Shown: in pieces, positions 44,966-55,328 of the stretch
Layout of the letters: each line of letters starts with the position of its first letter
Numbering within the stretch: position 1 is the first letter of the stretch
Assembly (NCBI GenBank): GCA_025618425.1
Contig: CM046842.1
Coordinates: 27,033,209 to 27,097,208 of the forward strand
DNA length: 64,000 bases
Source of the DNA: Heliocidaris tuberculata
Taxonomy: Eukaryota > Echinodermata > Echinoidea > Camarodonta > Echinometridae
Direction: 5' to 3'
Notes under the pieces: generated by a model
The model's input: only the letters and a program-made list of their open reading frames with translations
Databases searched by the model: none
What the model was told of the DNA's origin: nothing
Made by a program: the position numbers and the translations under genes

Positions 44966-45495
44966 CACTAGCATACCCAAAGGGGGGGGGGGGCAGACTC
45001 CCCTCCCCCCCCCCCCCCCCCCCATGAGAACTTTTGAACAAAAAAAAAAAGGTTATCGGGCAGTGGCGGGGGGGGGGGCAATCCCGGCGAAAAAACACCC
45101 TTTTTTATTTTTGCCTTTTGTTATTATTCTTTTTTAAAATTATTGTCAGAGAATTATGGAGGAGAACCCGCCCCCCCCCCCCCCCCCCCGTACTGAGCGA
45201 ATTTTTGGAGGGGTGGCAAAAAAAAATTTTTTAAAAACTGTCGCCACAACCCACTGGGAAACATTTGTAGGGCTGGGGAACCTTTTTTTTTTTTTCTTCT
45301 TCTTCTTTTTTGTTTGTTTGGACGAGGAAAACATCTGATAACCCCCCCCCCCCCCCCCAACTGAAAGACTTTTGGAGGGCTGGCGATTAACAAAAAAATA
45401 CGGATCTCCCTCCAAGCAGTTCCCCAAAGTTGACAGCCCTGCATTTGTGACACCCCCCCCCCCCCCCACTTTAACGAACCCTGGCTACGCCACTG
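44966..45495. mobile_element. CAGTGGCGTAGCC-type hAT-like MITE
   Basis: Left tip CACTAGCATACCCAAAGG, right tip CCTGGCTACGCCACTG (inverse CAGTGGCGTAGCCAGG). The flanks CTATTATT and CAATTACT agree at 6 of 8, an eroded 8-bp duplication. The interior has G/C-runs and the CAGCCCTCCAAAAG wording of the family. A second family-like GCAGTGGCGG start lies inside at about 45060. Confidence 0.65.
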
Positions 45496-45895
45496 CAATT
45501 ACTTGATGATGCTTCTTGTATGGAACTCCTGTGATGGGGTTTGTGAGTTGAGCCAGTGGCCAGTGTCACTGACGTATAAGCTGGAAGCGATGTTACTTCT
45601 AAACATTTCAATACCCCTGTCACCGGGAGGAGACAGACATCAGACCAACAACAGACAGAACGGAGGGCGCCCTTAATGGATTTGTAAATAGGCAGAAGAA
45701 GGAGACTAAAGGAGAATAAAATATTTGAAGAAACATGCTGAGTTTCATGAGATTGAGGACACACGAAGAACCATGGAGATTTTAGCAACTTGAAATCTGC
45801 AGGTGCCATCTCCAACAAAGAACTGAATCTGTGGAGGTCAGAGAAATACTACGGAAAGTGTCTGGTCTGGATGAAATGTATTAGAAAATTTATTT
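45496..45895. other. Non-coding spacer
   Basis: No gene or repeat recognised. Confidence 0.35.
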
Positions 45896-45899
45896 GATT

Positions 45900-47140
45900 T
45901 TTTTTTTTTTTTGATTGATTTATTTATTTACCAACAAAATTCAAGTACATTACATTTCCATGCAATGATATTTACATATAAAGGAAGAAAAGCATTGTTT
46001 GGTAAAAGGGGCCAGATAAAAACACATGTGCTCGTCGAGCCTGACCAACAATAGAAAAACAAGTATTTCGGTAAATAAAGATCAGCAAACAATTAGTGAA
46101 TTATAATAATAATAGTTAGCAATGAGTTACAACTAAAAACAAAGTAATGTTAAAAACATTATTTTTGTACATAATTATACAGACTATTTGCATTTATTCA
46201 TTTATTTATCTATTTTATCTTATTAATTTTATCCTACAGGGTTGGCTGTTCAGTTATGCAAAACTGTTTTTCAAAGGCGCCCTGCAGTTTAACATATCAT
46301 TCAACATGAAAATACAAAATACATAGCAATTTGGTAACATTGTAAATTACACCCACCAAAAAAAAAAGAAAAGAAAAGTGGAGTGAATTAATGATATCAT
46401 AAAATGTAGATATTTTAATGGGAATGTTATCATTCCTTTGATTAAATTGAATGAAATTAAACCTTTACATAGTTTTTAAACTTATAAAAGGATGTACACG
46501 TCTGAACATTACCAGGGAGTGCATGAAACAAACTTGCTCCGACATATGCAAACAAATTCTTTTATATTCTGTCCTTGGGCGCGATAGTTGGAGGGGGCAT
46601 TTGAATGAATAACTTGTCCTATAATTTACAATTCGTTTACATATAAATGATTCTAGTTAAGTCGGTAATAGATTTTTTTTTTTTTATTTTTTTTTTTTTA
46701 CGAGAACACAGTATTGATATTTTATACGCTGCTCTACTGATTGCAATTTCAGCGTGAGTAACAAGGAATGATGAGATATAAAACAATCCTTATTAAAAAT
46801 CATTCTAGCATATCTATTTCTGGAGATTTTTTAATCTTATCCCCTGTGGATTTTTGCACAGCTTCCCCAAGATGTACTACAATAACCAATATAAGGTAAA
46901 ATCATAGCAAAATACAGAATCTTCAATATTTTGAATGATATCCGAATACAGATCCCTGTGGGTCTCCTGATCTGGTCTTCAAACATTCACTAGTGCAGTC
47001 ATTAGCGCTGTTACAAATTTAATGTTAAAAGGGATTCCATCCAGTTGTATTCGCTCCTTTTAATACCATGGTACATAAGCTTTCCAAGGATAGAAGTTTC
47101 CTAAAAGCCTTGCGGAGATCTCAGAAAAGACCCCCAGTAA
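45900..47140 (-). pseudogene. Decayed LINE, antisense, with 3' UTR
   Basis: On the minus strand, from right to left: DLRKAF (RT motif A) near 47110-47130, then ILYFAMILPYIGYCSTSWGS CAK near 46870-46930, RYARMIFNKDCFISH and LQSVEQRIKYQYCVL (46710-46830), and YVGASLFHALPGNVQTCTSF (46485-46560). A 3' UTR follows with an AAATAAATAAATC tail at about 45905-45935. RT motifs B and C are missing, so the interior is deleted. The wording matches a CR1-type C-terminus. Confidence 0.7.
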
Positions 47141-47199
47141 TGTGATTTTGGTCAATTTCATTACACAAATAATAATGTAATTTCATCTAAACATGCGTA

Positions 47200-47880
47200 G
47201 CCACGTAGCCACGATTTAATATTGGGGGGGGGGGGGGGCAGTGTGTGAAATTTGTGATGAGCATGCGCGTCCTTCCCCCCCCCCCGGGGTGCAGGGAGGG
47301 AGAGAGTTTCGCCCCCTCCCGAGCGAAGCGCGAAAGCTCTGACGTTTTACAGCAAATTTGAAAGATAAAGGCTCGTAGCAAACTTTTTTTTAGGCGGAAA
47401 GTTTGTTCGACGCCCTGACTTCTTTTCAATTATTTGGACGCAATACTGCACTGTATGTAATAAGGGTGAGTGCAGGGAAGGGGTCCCTCCTTCCTTCGCG
47501 AAGCGCGAAAATGTTGACGTTTTATAACAAATTTGAGAGAAAGATAAATGCTTGTAGCAATTTTTTTTTTAGGCGGAAAGTTAATAGTTCGACGCCCTGA
47601 CTTCTTTTCAATTATTTGGACGCAATACTGCACTGTATGTAACAGGGGCGAATGCAAGGAGGTGGGGGGGGGGGGGGGGGTCCGTCTTCCCTCGTGAAGT
47701 GCGAAAACTTTGACGTTTTATAGCAAATTTGAGAGAAAGATAAAGGCTCGTAGCGCCTCTTTAGGCTTTTTTTCTATCACTTTCCCCCGCTTTTTCGCTC
47801 TCGCCCTTTTTTTTTTTTTTTAGTTGGTTTTTTTTTGGGGGGGACAGCCCCAACCGCCCCCTCCCCCTGGCTACGCGCCT
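47200..47880. repeat. G-run repeat with three tandem units of about 185 bp
   Basis: Bounded by CGTAGCCACG on the left and CTGGCTACGCGCCTGC on the right. The unit (GAAGCGCGAAA...TGACGTTTTA, AGCAAATTTGAGAGAAAGAT, GACGCCCTGACTTCTTTTCA, GGACGCAATACTGCACTGTA) occurs at about 47320, 47500 and 47695 (the last partial). No coding. Confidence 0.75.
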
Positions 47881-47984
47881 GCATGTTGCAGCACAATAAG
47901 GTGGTCTAAATCCTGGTTGACAATGTGCATAGAGTTTGTTTACATTCAAGTATTTATAAAGCATGGATATCTTCTTTTATTATT

Positions 47985-48460
47985 TTCTAAGCAAGAGTGT
48001 TGTAACAAATATAAAATATTACTACTTACCTACCGTTCGCTTCATAATCTTGCCCCTTCTTATATTCCCTCTCTCCTTCATTCCTCTTCAACTGCTCGTA
48101 CAGGTCTCCGTTCCTCAGTCTCCATAACGTTCAAAGAATTACGTACAAAGAGATGCTGGGGTGACAGAGTATTTACTGCTGCTGCACCCCGGCTCTGGAA
48201 CTCCCTATCCCACTTAATTAAAATGTCACCCACTCAAAAATTGTTTCAAAAACACTTGAACACATATCTCATGTCAGATTATTTAGGTTAATTTTTATAA
48301 TTTCACAGTGTTACCTATTGAATATTACTTTCTCTGTCTGATGTAATTTTCTTATATTTCTTGTATAAATGTTATGTATGTTTGCTAGGCGCCTTGAGCA
48401 TCCCTTTGGATGGATATGTGCGCATTATATGATGTTATTATTGTATAATCATTATTAACA
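47985..48460 (+). pseudogene. LINE C-terminal fragment and 3' end
   Basis: Reads CNKYKILLLTYRSLHNLAPSYI, GLRSSVSITFKELRTKRCWG, APRLWNSLSHLIKMSPTQ and FQKHLNTYLMSDYLG, ending at TAA 48289-48291. This is the standard C-terminus of CR1/L2-type ORF2. The 3' UTR ends TGTGCGCATTATATGATG then (TTA)n near 48410-48440. The start is truncated at about 47985. Confidence 0.8.
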
Positions 48461-48489
48461 GAATCCCGAAACCCGTTTCTAGAATGGGT

Positions 48490-48890
48490 AATTTGATATT
48501 AATAGGTAATATTCCAAAATTCACTACCCCCCCCCAAAAAAAAAGGAAATTTACCTCGTTCCGTTCTAAATATTGTTAGAGGCAATTGTCTATTGCCTTG
48601 TGTATACCTATGCTGTATAATGTCAAAATAAACTAAAGTATGAGGCAAGTTATTATTAAACAAATCAAACATGAAAGTAGAAACTGACAAATCATAGATA
48701 TTAAGGATTCGCAAGCTCTGAAAAAGAGGAATCGTATGAGTTCTCCATTCACTAAATGTATAGCCATGGACCGCCATTTTCTGTGAATATAATATGCTTC
48801 TCAGGCTAGTATTAGGTTGCTTTAGATTCACGACGCTAATGCTATGACGGGCCATTTCCCTGGTTGCGTTGAGCGTTCTCATCATTCACC
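48490..48890 (-). pseudogene. LINE C-terminal fragment, antisense
   Basis: The minus strand reads SEWRTHTIPLFQSLRILNIY DL, STFMFDLFNNNLPHTLVYF and QLPLTIFRTERGKF, similar in layout to the C-terminus of the LINE at 5131-6840 (THTDALFIENKILKITDL, QFMYQLNNNALPS). This is a truncated 3' fragment of that lineage. Confidence 0.65.
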
Positions 48891-50038
48891 GCGTCGTGTT
48901 TCAAAGTGGCTTTATATTTTGGGAAGACGCGCAACCTAATGTGTCAATCCATAGTGTCAATCAGACAAAACAGGGGGGGGGGGTCATTGAGCCCCCCCCC
49001 CCCCCCCCCCCCCTTGTTTGAGTCCGGCTCAAACTCCGCTTCTGCATCCGACTTTCTCTGGAGAAATTTTGGCGGGTCAAAAGTGCAAAACTGTTCCAAA
49101 TCTTCATGTATTAGCCCATATTAAGCCGAATTTTTTTTCAGAGGACCAACGAAATGAGATTTTGTCCTACGAATAATGATAGTAAAAGTTTTTTTTATTT
49201 ATTTATTTTTTATAGTAAAATACACTACATGTATGTCGCCATCACGTTGGGAGAGAAAGGACCTGCCCACAATTTCAACCCCCCCCCCCCAAAAAAAAGG
49301 GGGGGGGGAGAGCGGTGTGTTATGAAAGGGGGGGGGGTACGCCGGAACACGCATATTGGCAGTGTTTCCACGACCAAGGGCAAACCGGTGTTCTCTTTTA
49401 GGCAAACTAAATTTTCACCCTCAAGCCGTCCCTTATTTCATTTTTTTGTTTCCTTAAATTTAATGATTTATAAATCGATTGAATTCATCAGGCCTTTTGC
49501 ATTTTTCCCCTTCCATTGTTTTTGTCGAAAAGTTTTAATTGCCACCCCATACATCGATTGGCACCATCTATTCTTTTATTTTGTCATTTTGCCCCACCCT
49601 TCCCACTTTGCCACAGATTTTCCCACTTTGGCCATCATTACAATGAATTTTATTTTCAGTTCAATACTGAATTTTAGCCTAGCCTTATATCCTCCGCTCG
49701 CGATATGTATTTCTTAGCACTATTTTTTCCTTTCTAGTTCTCCTCCCCCCTTCCCCTCCTTTATTACTTCACTGATTCTTTTTAAATTTTACTCATAAGT
49801 AATACTGAATCCCTCTTCTTTTTCATTCAGAAGTATTAACTTCTGCTGAGGGGTATAGGCTGTGGCCTGTATACTATAGTACCATTTCTTCTGGCTCTCA
49901 ACAGATCTTTGTGGTATTTGCCTGATCGCTTAGCCAAAGGAAAGGGGAAAAAAGATAAGAAAAAGATAAATAAGTGAACTTATAAGTAGATAGAATAGAA
50001 TATAAATATAGAAAAATATAAAGACATTGCAGCATACG
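48891..50038. other. Non-coding stretch with G/C-run repeats
   Basis: G-run and C-run repeats at 48972-49015 and 49280-49340. 49400-50030 is AT-rich with no recognised gene. Confidence 0.4.
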
Positions 50039-50247
50039 CAGTGGCCGATACAAGGTATCTATATACCCCCCGCCCCCCCCCCCCCCCGACAGCAGCAAAA
50101 CCAGATATGTACATATGAAGTACAAAGTAAAAATATGCTCCCCGGCCTTTTGTACCCCCATGCACCGTTTGTTTCTTGTTAGAGAATTTACACTTGTCCC
50201 CCCCCCCCCCCCACCCTCCAGGCCAGAGAATCTTGTATCCACCACTG
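50039..50247. mobile_element. MITE with CAGTGG-type inverted ends
   Basis: Left tip CAGTGGCCGATACAAGGTAT, right tip ATCTTGTATCCACCACTG, giving about 20 bp of inverted repeat. The interior has two C-runs. No convincing duplication is seen, but the tips resemble the hAT-like family in this window. Confidence 0.65.
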
Positions 50248-50700
50248 CCTAAACACCAAACGGGCTTCAGTGATTATCAGTATCAACAGACCACTGCCCA
50301 CACACATACACAAAACACACAGTAGCACTTCTTAACAAAAATCAAACATCCGAGTAATTAAAGGTTGCATGAGGCTGTTTTTAAACCCATCCACCATTAC
50401 ACTTCATTCTTAAAGCACAGTCATTCTAGAGAACATTATTGTGCCTGCATATCCATCACCATCACCAAATCTATTACAAAATTATGGGAAAAATAACAAG
50501 AAAAGTTCCTCGGTATGAAATGATCTTTATTAAGATACCTCAATTATCAACATCATAAAAAACAATGCTCTCTTCAAATGCAATATCGGAAAAGATTATA
50601 ACATTTGGTTCATGGGCAACAACTCATGAGGTGGAGGGGGTCTATACTAATTTCCATTATTGTAATTTTACAAGCAAACAACACTACATCTTCTAGTGAC
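50248..50700. other. Non-coding spacer
   Basis: No gene or repeat recognised. Confidence 0.35.
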
Positions 50701-50703
50701 ATA

Positions 50704-52392
50704 TATGAAGAGCTCGGTTCAAAAGGTACTACATCCATTTTGGTCAAAATTGATTTTTTTGCAGTAATGTACTCAATTCAAGTAGCTTTATAAGCTAATC
50801 CTTACAAAAAGCTGAAATTCCAATTGGAAAAATAAAAAAATGGCATTTAAAAATCACTTCGGTTCCAAAGGTACTATATCCATTTCAGTTTGGTTCAAAT
50901 AGTACTACATCCATAACATGCCATCATAAGGAATTGACAATCAGAGAGCAGTATTGATTATTGACCTTGCATTGACCTTCATCTGCATAACAATAGAGTT
51001 TGGCTTTTTGGCTTTCTTGCTGTCTGCTGAAACTACAACAAAAATTGGCAAACTACATATTTCTTGAAGAACTGATTACATTTTGAATGAGCAATGGAGG
51101 AGAATGAAGGGGAACTGGGGCAACTGCGTGATTGACGACTATTCACGTTGTATCACTGCCAACTTTTATATTGACTGTTTGGGCATTGATGAAGAGATGT
51201 TCAATAAATTTTTGGTTAAATTTTACATTTTCTGTTCCAAGTTCAATCCTTGCATTCTTTTTTTAATTTGAGTTTATGACAACATGTTTTCTTTTTATTA
51301 CAAGTCATGTGTAATATATGATTTGTGTTAATCGTAATGGAAGGAGCATGCTATATTTTGGGGTTAAAAAAGAACATATCTAAAGAAAGCGAAAAATGTG
51401 CAAGGGGCCACACCCCCCCTCCGGTTTTCTTTTATGTGAAAATGTAAGGATCATTTGAGATTCTTCTCTACAATCTGCATGTTTGTATGTTTTGTTTTAA
51501 AAAATACAAAACTAGTTGTCTAGGGTCACCGCTTAACGCTAAATTAACAGATTTTAAGTATGTGAGAAAAATATTCAAATTTGTTTATATTCATTCACAA
51601 CGAATGAATAAATTTGAATGGGGGCCTTGATCCTTGACACCTCTGTGTTTGCCAAGATTATACTAAATCAACACAAAGTATGTCGTATTGATATATTTTG
51701 TGTGCATATCTCTGCCCTCTCCCATAATAATATTCAAAACACACAAGATCTGACTAAAATTGAAAAGGGGCACCCCATACACAAAATAGGGGCACTGTCT
51801 CTTCATGACCCCCCCCCTCCTACATTTGATATTTACCTTAAAACTGTCAGACTTCAAATACTCAAGATCTCCAAACATACCTGACCTCCACCCCACCCCT
51901 CCTCGCCATCTCATCAAAGCAAAAAAAAAAAAAAAAGAATGTTAAAACAACAGCAGATTTTTTTTTTAAAATAGGAGAGGGGTACACCCCCCCCCCCTTT
52001 AACCAGAAATATGAATCAGAACAACATCTATCAACATTACATCTCTCTTATGATAGTGTGAAGTTGTAACAAATCTTCTCTGGAGAATAATCAGTTCGAG
52101 TGATGCATTTGTAATTTACAGTATGCAAGATTTCGGTTCAAAATTACTACAATCCCGTTTCGGTTCCAAAAGGTACTACATCACAAAAATAAAAAAAATA
52201 ATAAAATTGATTATAAATAAATATGTGGACTTAGATTTCTTTAAAGAGTGGTTTTACTTCTGTATCAACAGTAGTACAATCGGTGAAAATTTCATTCAAA
52301 CTGCATTGCTAATATGATAATTAAAAAATCACGTTTTTCTCAGAACTTGGATTTATGGATGTAGTACCTTTTGGAACGAGTCTCTTCATATA
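50704..52392. mobile_element. Possible DNA element with repeated GGTACTACATCC motif
   Basis: TATATGAAGAGCTCGGTTCA AAAGGTACTACATCCAT near 50704-50740 is mirrored at about 52346-52391. The same motif recurs internally at 50859-50925 (twice) and 52134-52172 (twice). Repeated end-type motifs in both orientations suggest transposase-binding sites. The interior has no recognised protein; 51083-51271 is open but unremarkable. C-runs at 51410 and 51988. Confidence 0.45.
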
Positions 52393-53379
52393 GGTGGATT
52401 GTAATGTATATCCAAGTGCAGCCTTTCGTAATGTACAAGACATAAAATTACAGCCCAAAATAATATGAGGTGATGGTTGTCCAAACATTAGTAGTTTTAG
52501 CTTTATTTTAGTTTTATATTAATACATGTACATGGAATGTTAAACTATATGTACCTATAGAAGGGACATCAGTGGTAGTCAGTGTCATGGCTTTTATCAA
52601 AAATACATATTTGGGGGTGTATCTATAAATGGGCTAGCATACCAAAAAGTGTGTTGCATTGCGGCGAGTCCAACTATCCGCGCGCGCGCATCACCCCACC
52701 CGGTAATCCCTCCATAGAACCATGTACATTAATCACGAAAATCCATAAATCTCAACTTTCAAAAACACTATATCTTTTTTAGTTTAGAACGGTTTAATTC
52801 AGTTAACAAAGAAAATATATCTAGAAAACCCAAAGGCTCTGCAGTACATAACACTATGACTGCTTGTTTTGTAGAATTCTGGCCAATTTTGTTTGAAAAC
52901 GGCCTGTTCATTGATATTAAACACAAGCCGAAACACCATATTTACACATGTTTCTATGGGAAAGTGCGTCCATGCACGTTGACAAGGGTTTCTTTGGTGA
53001 TTGGTTCGAAGTGTTTCTGATGGCGAAAATTAACCAGTTAAATGGTTTCTTAAAAGAATACAAGTTCCATCTTTGACCTTCCTATTCTGGCTTTCGATTG
53101 GCTGCATGGAATTCTGGCCAATTTCATGAATAAATCACCTTCCCTCATGCGCGGAAAAGCCCAGAAAGCAGAACTACTTTTTGTTGCCAATTTGAATTTC
53201 ACGCAAATGTTTCCAAATGATGAATAATTAATTGCAAAAGATATTTGTTCGTCTCCGTACATATATTACATATGTGTAATTTTAATATATTCTTATTAGA
53301 ATGTATTATTTAACTGAAAAATTATGAAATAAAATTATTTATCGATATTTTATTCCCTGAAAATTAGAAAATCTCTTGT
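52393..53379. other. Non-coding stretch, possible upstream region
   Basis: No gene recognised. It lies upstream of the candidate leader exon at 53380-53519 and could hold a promoter, though I see no decisive signal. Confidence 0.3.
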
Positions 53380-53519
53380 GTTTGTAGACTGATCACTCAA
53401 TCATCAGATCTGTGCACTACATCTCGTCGAGTCGCTTATTCTTTGCGATGAAGACCAAGTGATCGACATTTTAAGCACAATTTCATTTCTTCGGAACGTT
53501 TATCGCCATTGAGAAGCTT
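53380..53519 (+). other. Candidate non-coding leader exon of the DDE-like gene
   Basis: The sequence ends AAGCTTTC followed by GTAAGTAT, an excellent 5' splice site at 53520. A strong 3' splice site (TTCATTTTTCTTTTCCAG) ends at 55325, three bases before the ATG at 55329. Splicing these would give a leader exon and a 1.8-kb intron. The 5' limit is a guess. Confidence 0.35.
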
Positions 53520-54125
53520 TCGTAAGTATGTGTTGATAAGTGTCGATACTTGAGTATTAATCAGAATAAACTTAATAACCATAGTATCTTTGAAACTTTG
53601 CTTAATTGATCAAGTTTTGATATTGATTTTGCCTCGCTGCATCGCTGGCGCTGGTGCATGCACGTATTATGTGTAACGTACTTGAGTGTGGACGATACCA
53701 TTTTTGTGGAAAAGGGGAATACTGGGCTGGCTGCATAATAAAGCTTGTGCTTGGCCTTGCTTGTCGGTAGTGATCTGTGGTAGATGTGAACCGTTAATTC
53801 TGTTTTTTTTTTTTTTCTAGAATTAAGCATTGGTTTTACTTACTATCCACTACTACTAATAAATCCTAAGATTATTACTCCTTAAGACAAATCATGAGTT
53901 AAGCAGACTTACTTTTCAATTATTTAGTGAGGAATTTCACTTGTCTGTCTTGGACTTGGAGTTGGATCATGTCTTACTTGTTGTTAGGTAACTAGCAGTT
54001 AACAATAACCTCGCATAAGTGTGAGTGGGTAACTAGATAGGAGATACAACCCAAACAAAGAAAAACAACAATATGAAGCCAAAAGGTACGTTAGACTAGT
54101 CGGGCTCAAGTAGGCTGGTAAAAAG

Positions 54126-54395
54126 CAGTGGTAGATTTAGGGGGGGGCACTTCTAGCCGTGCCCTCCCCCTTTTGTTTTGAAAGAAAAGAAGTACATTGT
54201 GCCCCCCCCCCCTTTGAAGTGATAACCTTTTCTTTTCTTTTCTTTTTACTTTTCTTTTTTTGCTTGTCAGAGAATTTCGAACGACAAGAGGCCGAAATGT
54301 GTGATGAACCCTTTTTTTTTTTTTTTTGCTTGTCAGAAAATTTTCGGAGATTTGTGTGCCCCCCCCCCCCGTACAAATCCCTAGATCAACCCCTG
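54126..54395. mobile_element. hAT-like MITE with CAGTGGTAGATTTAGGG ends
   Basis: Left tip CAGTGGTAGATTTAGGGG, right tip AATCCCTAGATCAACCCCTG. The flanks GGTAAAAA(G) and GGTACAAA(G) differ by one base. Interior G-runs and TTGCTTGTCAGAGAATTT match the CTCTGACAAGC wording of the family. It lies in the putative intron of the DDE-like gene. Confidence 0.7.
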
Positions 54396-55325
54396 GGTAC
54401 AAAGGACAAGTCTAGAACTCAGAGAATTATCTATCTTGGTTCTAAATATGCTGAAGTTAAATTGGTAAGAAAATTATGGCACACGAAGGCATATTTTGAA
54501 GTCGATATTAATCATCATCAATGCTAGTGTCGAATATCGTTCGGCAAAATGAAGGGGTCCTATTAAAAGCTACAGACACATAAACGAATGCAAATCTTGA
54601 TTTTGAAACCGACCGATTTGAATTTCACCTTGATTTCTAAACAATGATAATATCACAAAAAATAAAGGAAAATTACCCATTCTTTGTGGAAAACCTATGA
54701 TATTCTCGTTGCTCAGTCACATCAGAAATTTGGTGCATTGAATGCGTTGCATTGCACATATTTGTTGGGTGCATAGCTTTAAGACCTGCATAGCTTTTGG
54801 ACCCCCGACCATGAAAAAAAATGGACTGATCTCTGCCAATATTGTTGACTTGATATGTTGGTGGTAGTTGGGTCATGGATGGGAGTACGTCTGTGGGTTC
54901 GCACAATGTAGATTGTAGGTAAAGCTTCATAGTTTTCAGACATAATTCCATGGACATAAAAAAATGTGAGACAGCAGTGTAATAAATATGCAAATTTATG
55001 CCTGAACAATGCCCCTACCCCTCCCCTCCCCCCCCCCCCCAAGAAAGCTTGAAAGGAAACACGTAAATGTGGTCTTTACAAAAAGGAAAAAAATGGCAGC
55101 TTCAGACATGTTTATTTGTTTCTCTCTTTGGAATTGCCAGGAACTATTAAAAACAAATCCCATTGTTTTGTGGTTTGGGGGCTTTTCTCATGAAATTCAA
55201 ATATTGACATGCAGGGTGCTACTCATGCAGAAAGCATCTTTCAGATATAATACTGATTTTGGACAGGTGTTGAATGTTTGCACAGATTTGTAGATTGACA
55301 CATTTAATTCATTTTTCTTTTCCAG
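54396..55325. other. Probable intron sequence
   Basis: No exon recognised. Ends in the polypyrimidine tract and AG at 55325. Confidence 0.4.
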
Positions 55326-55328
55326 TGC

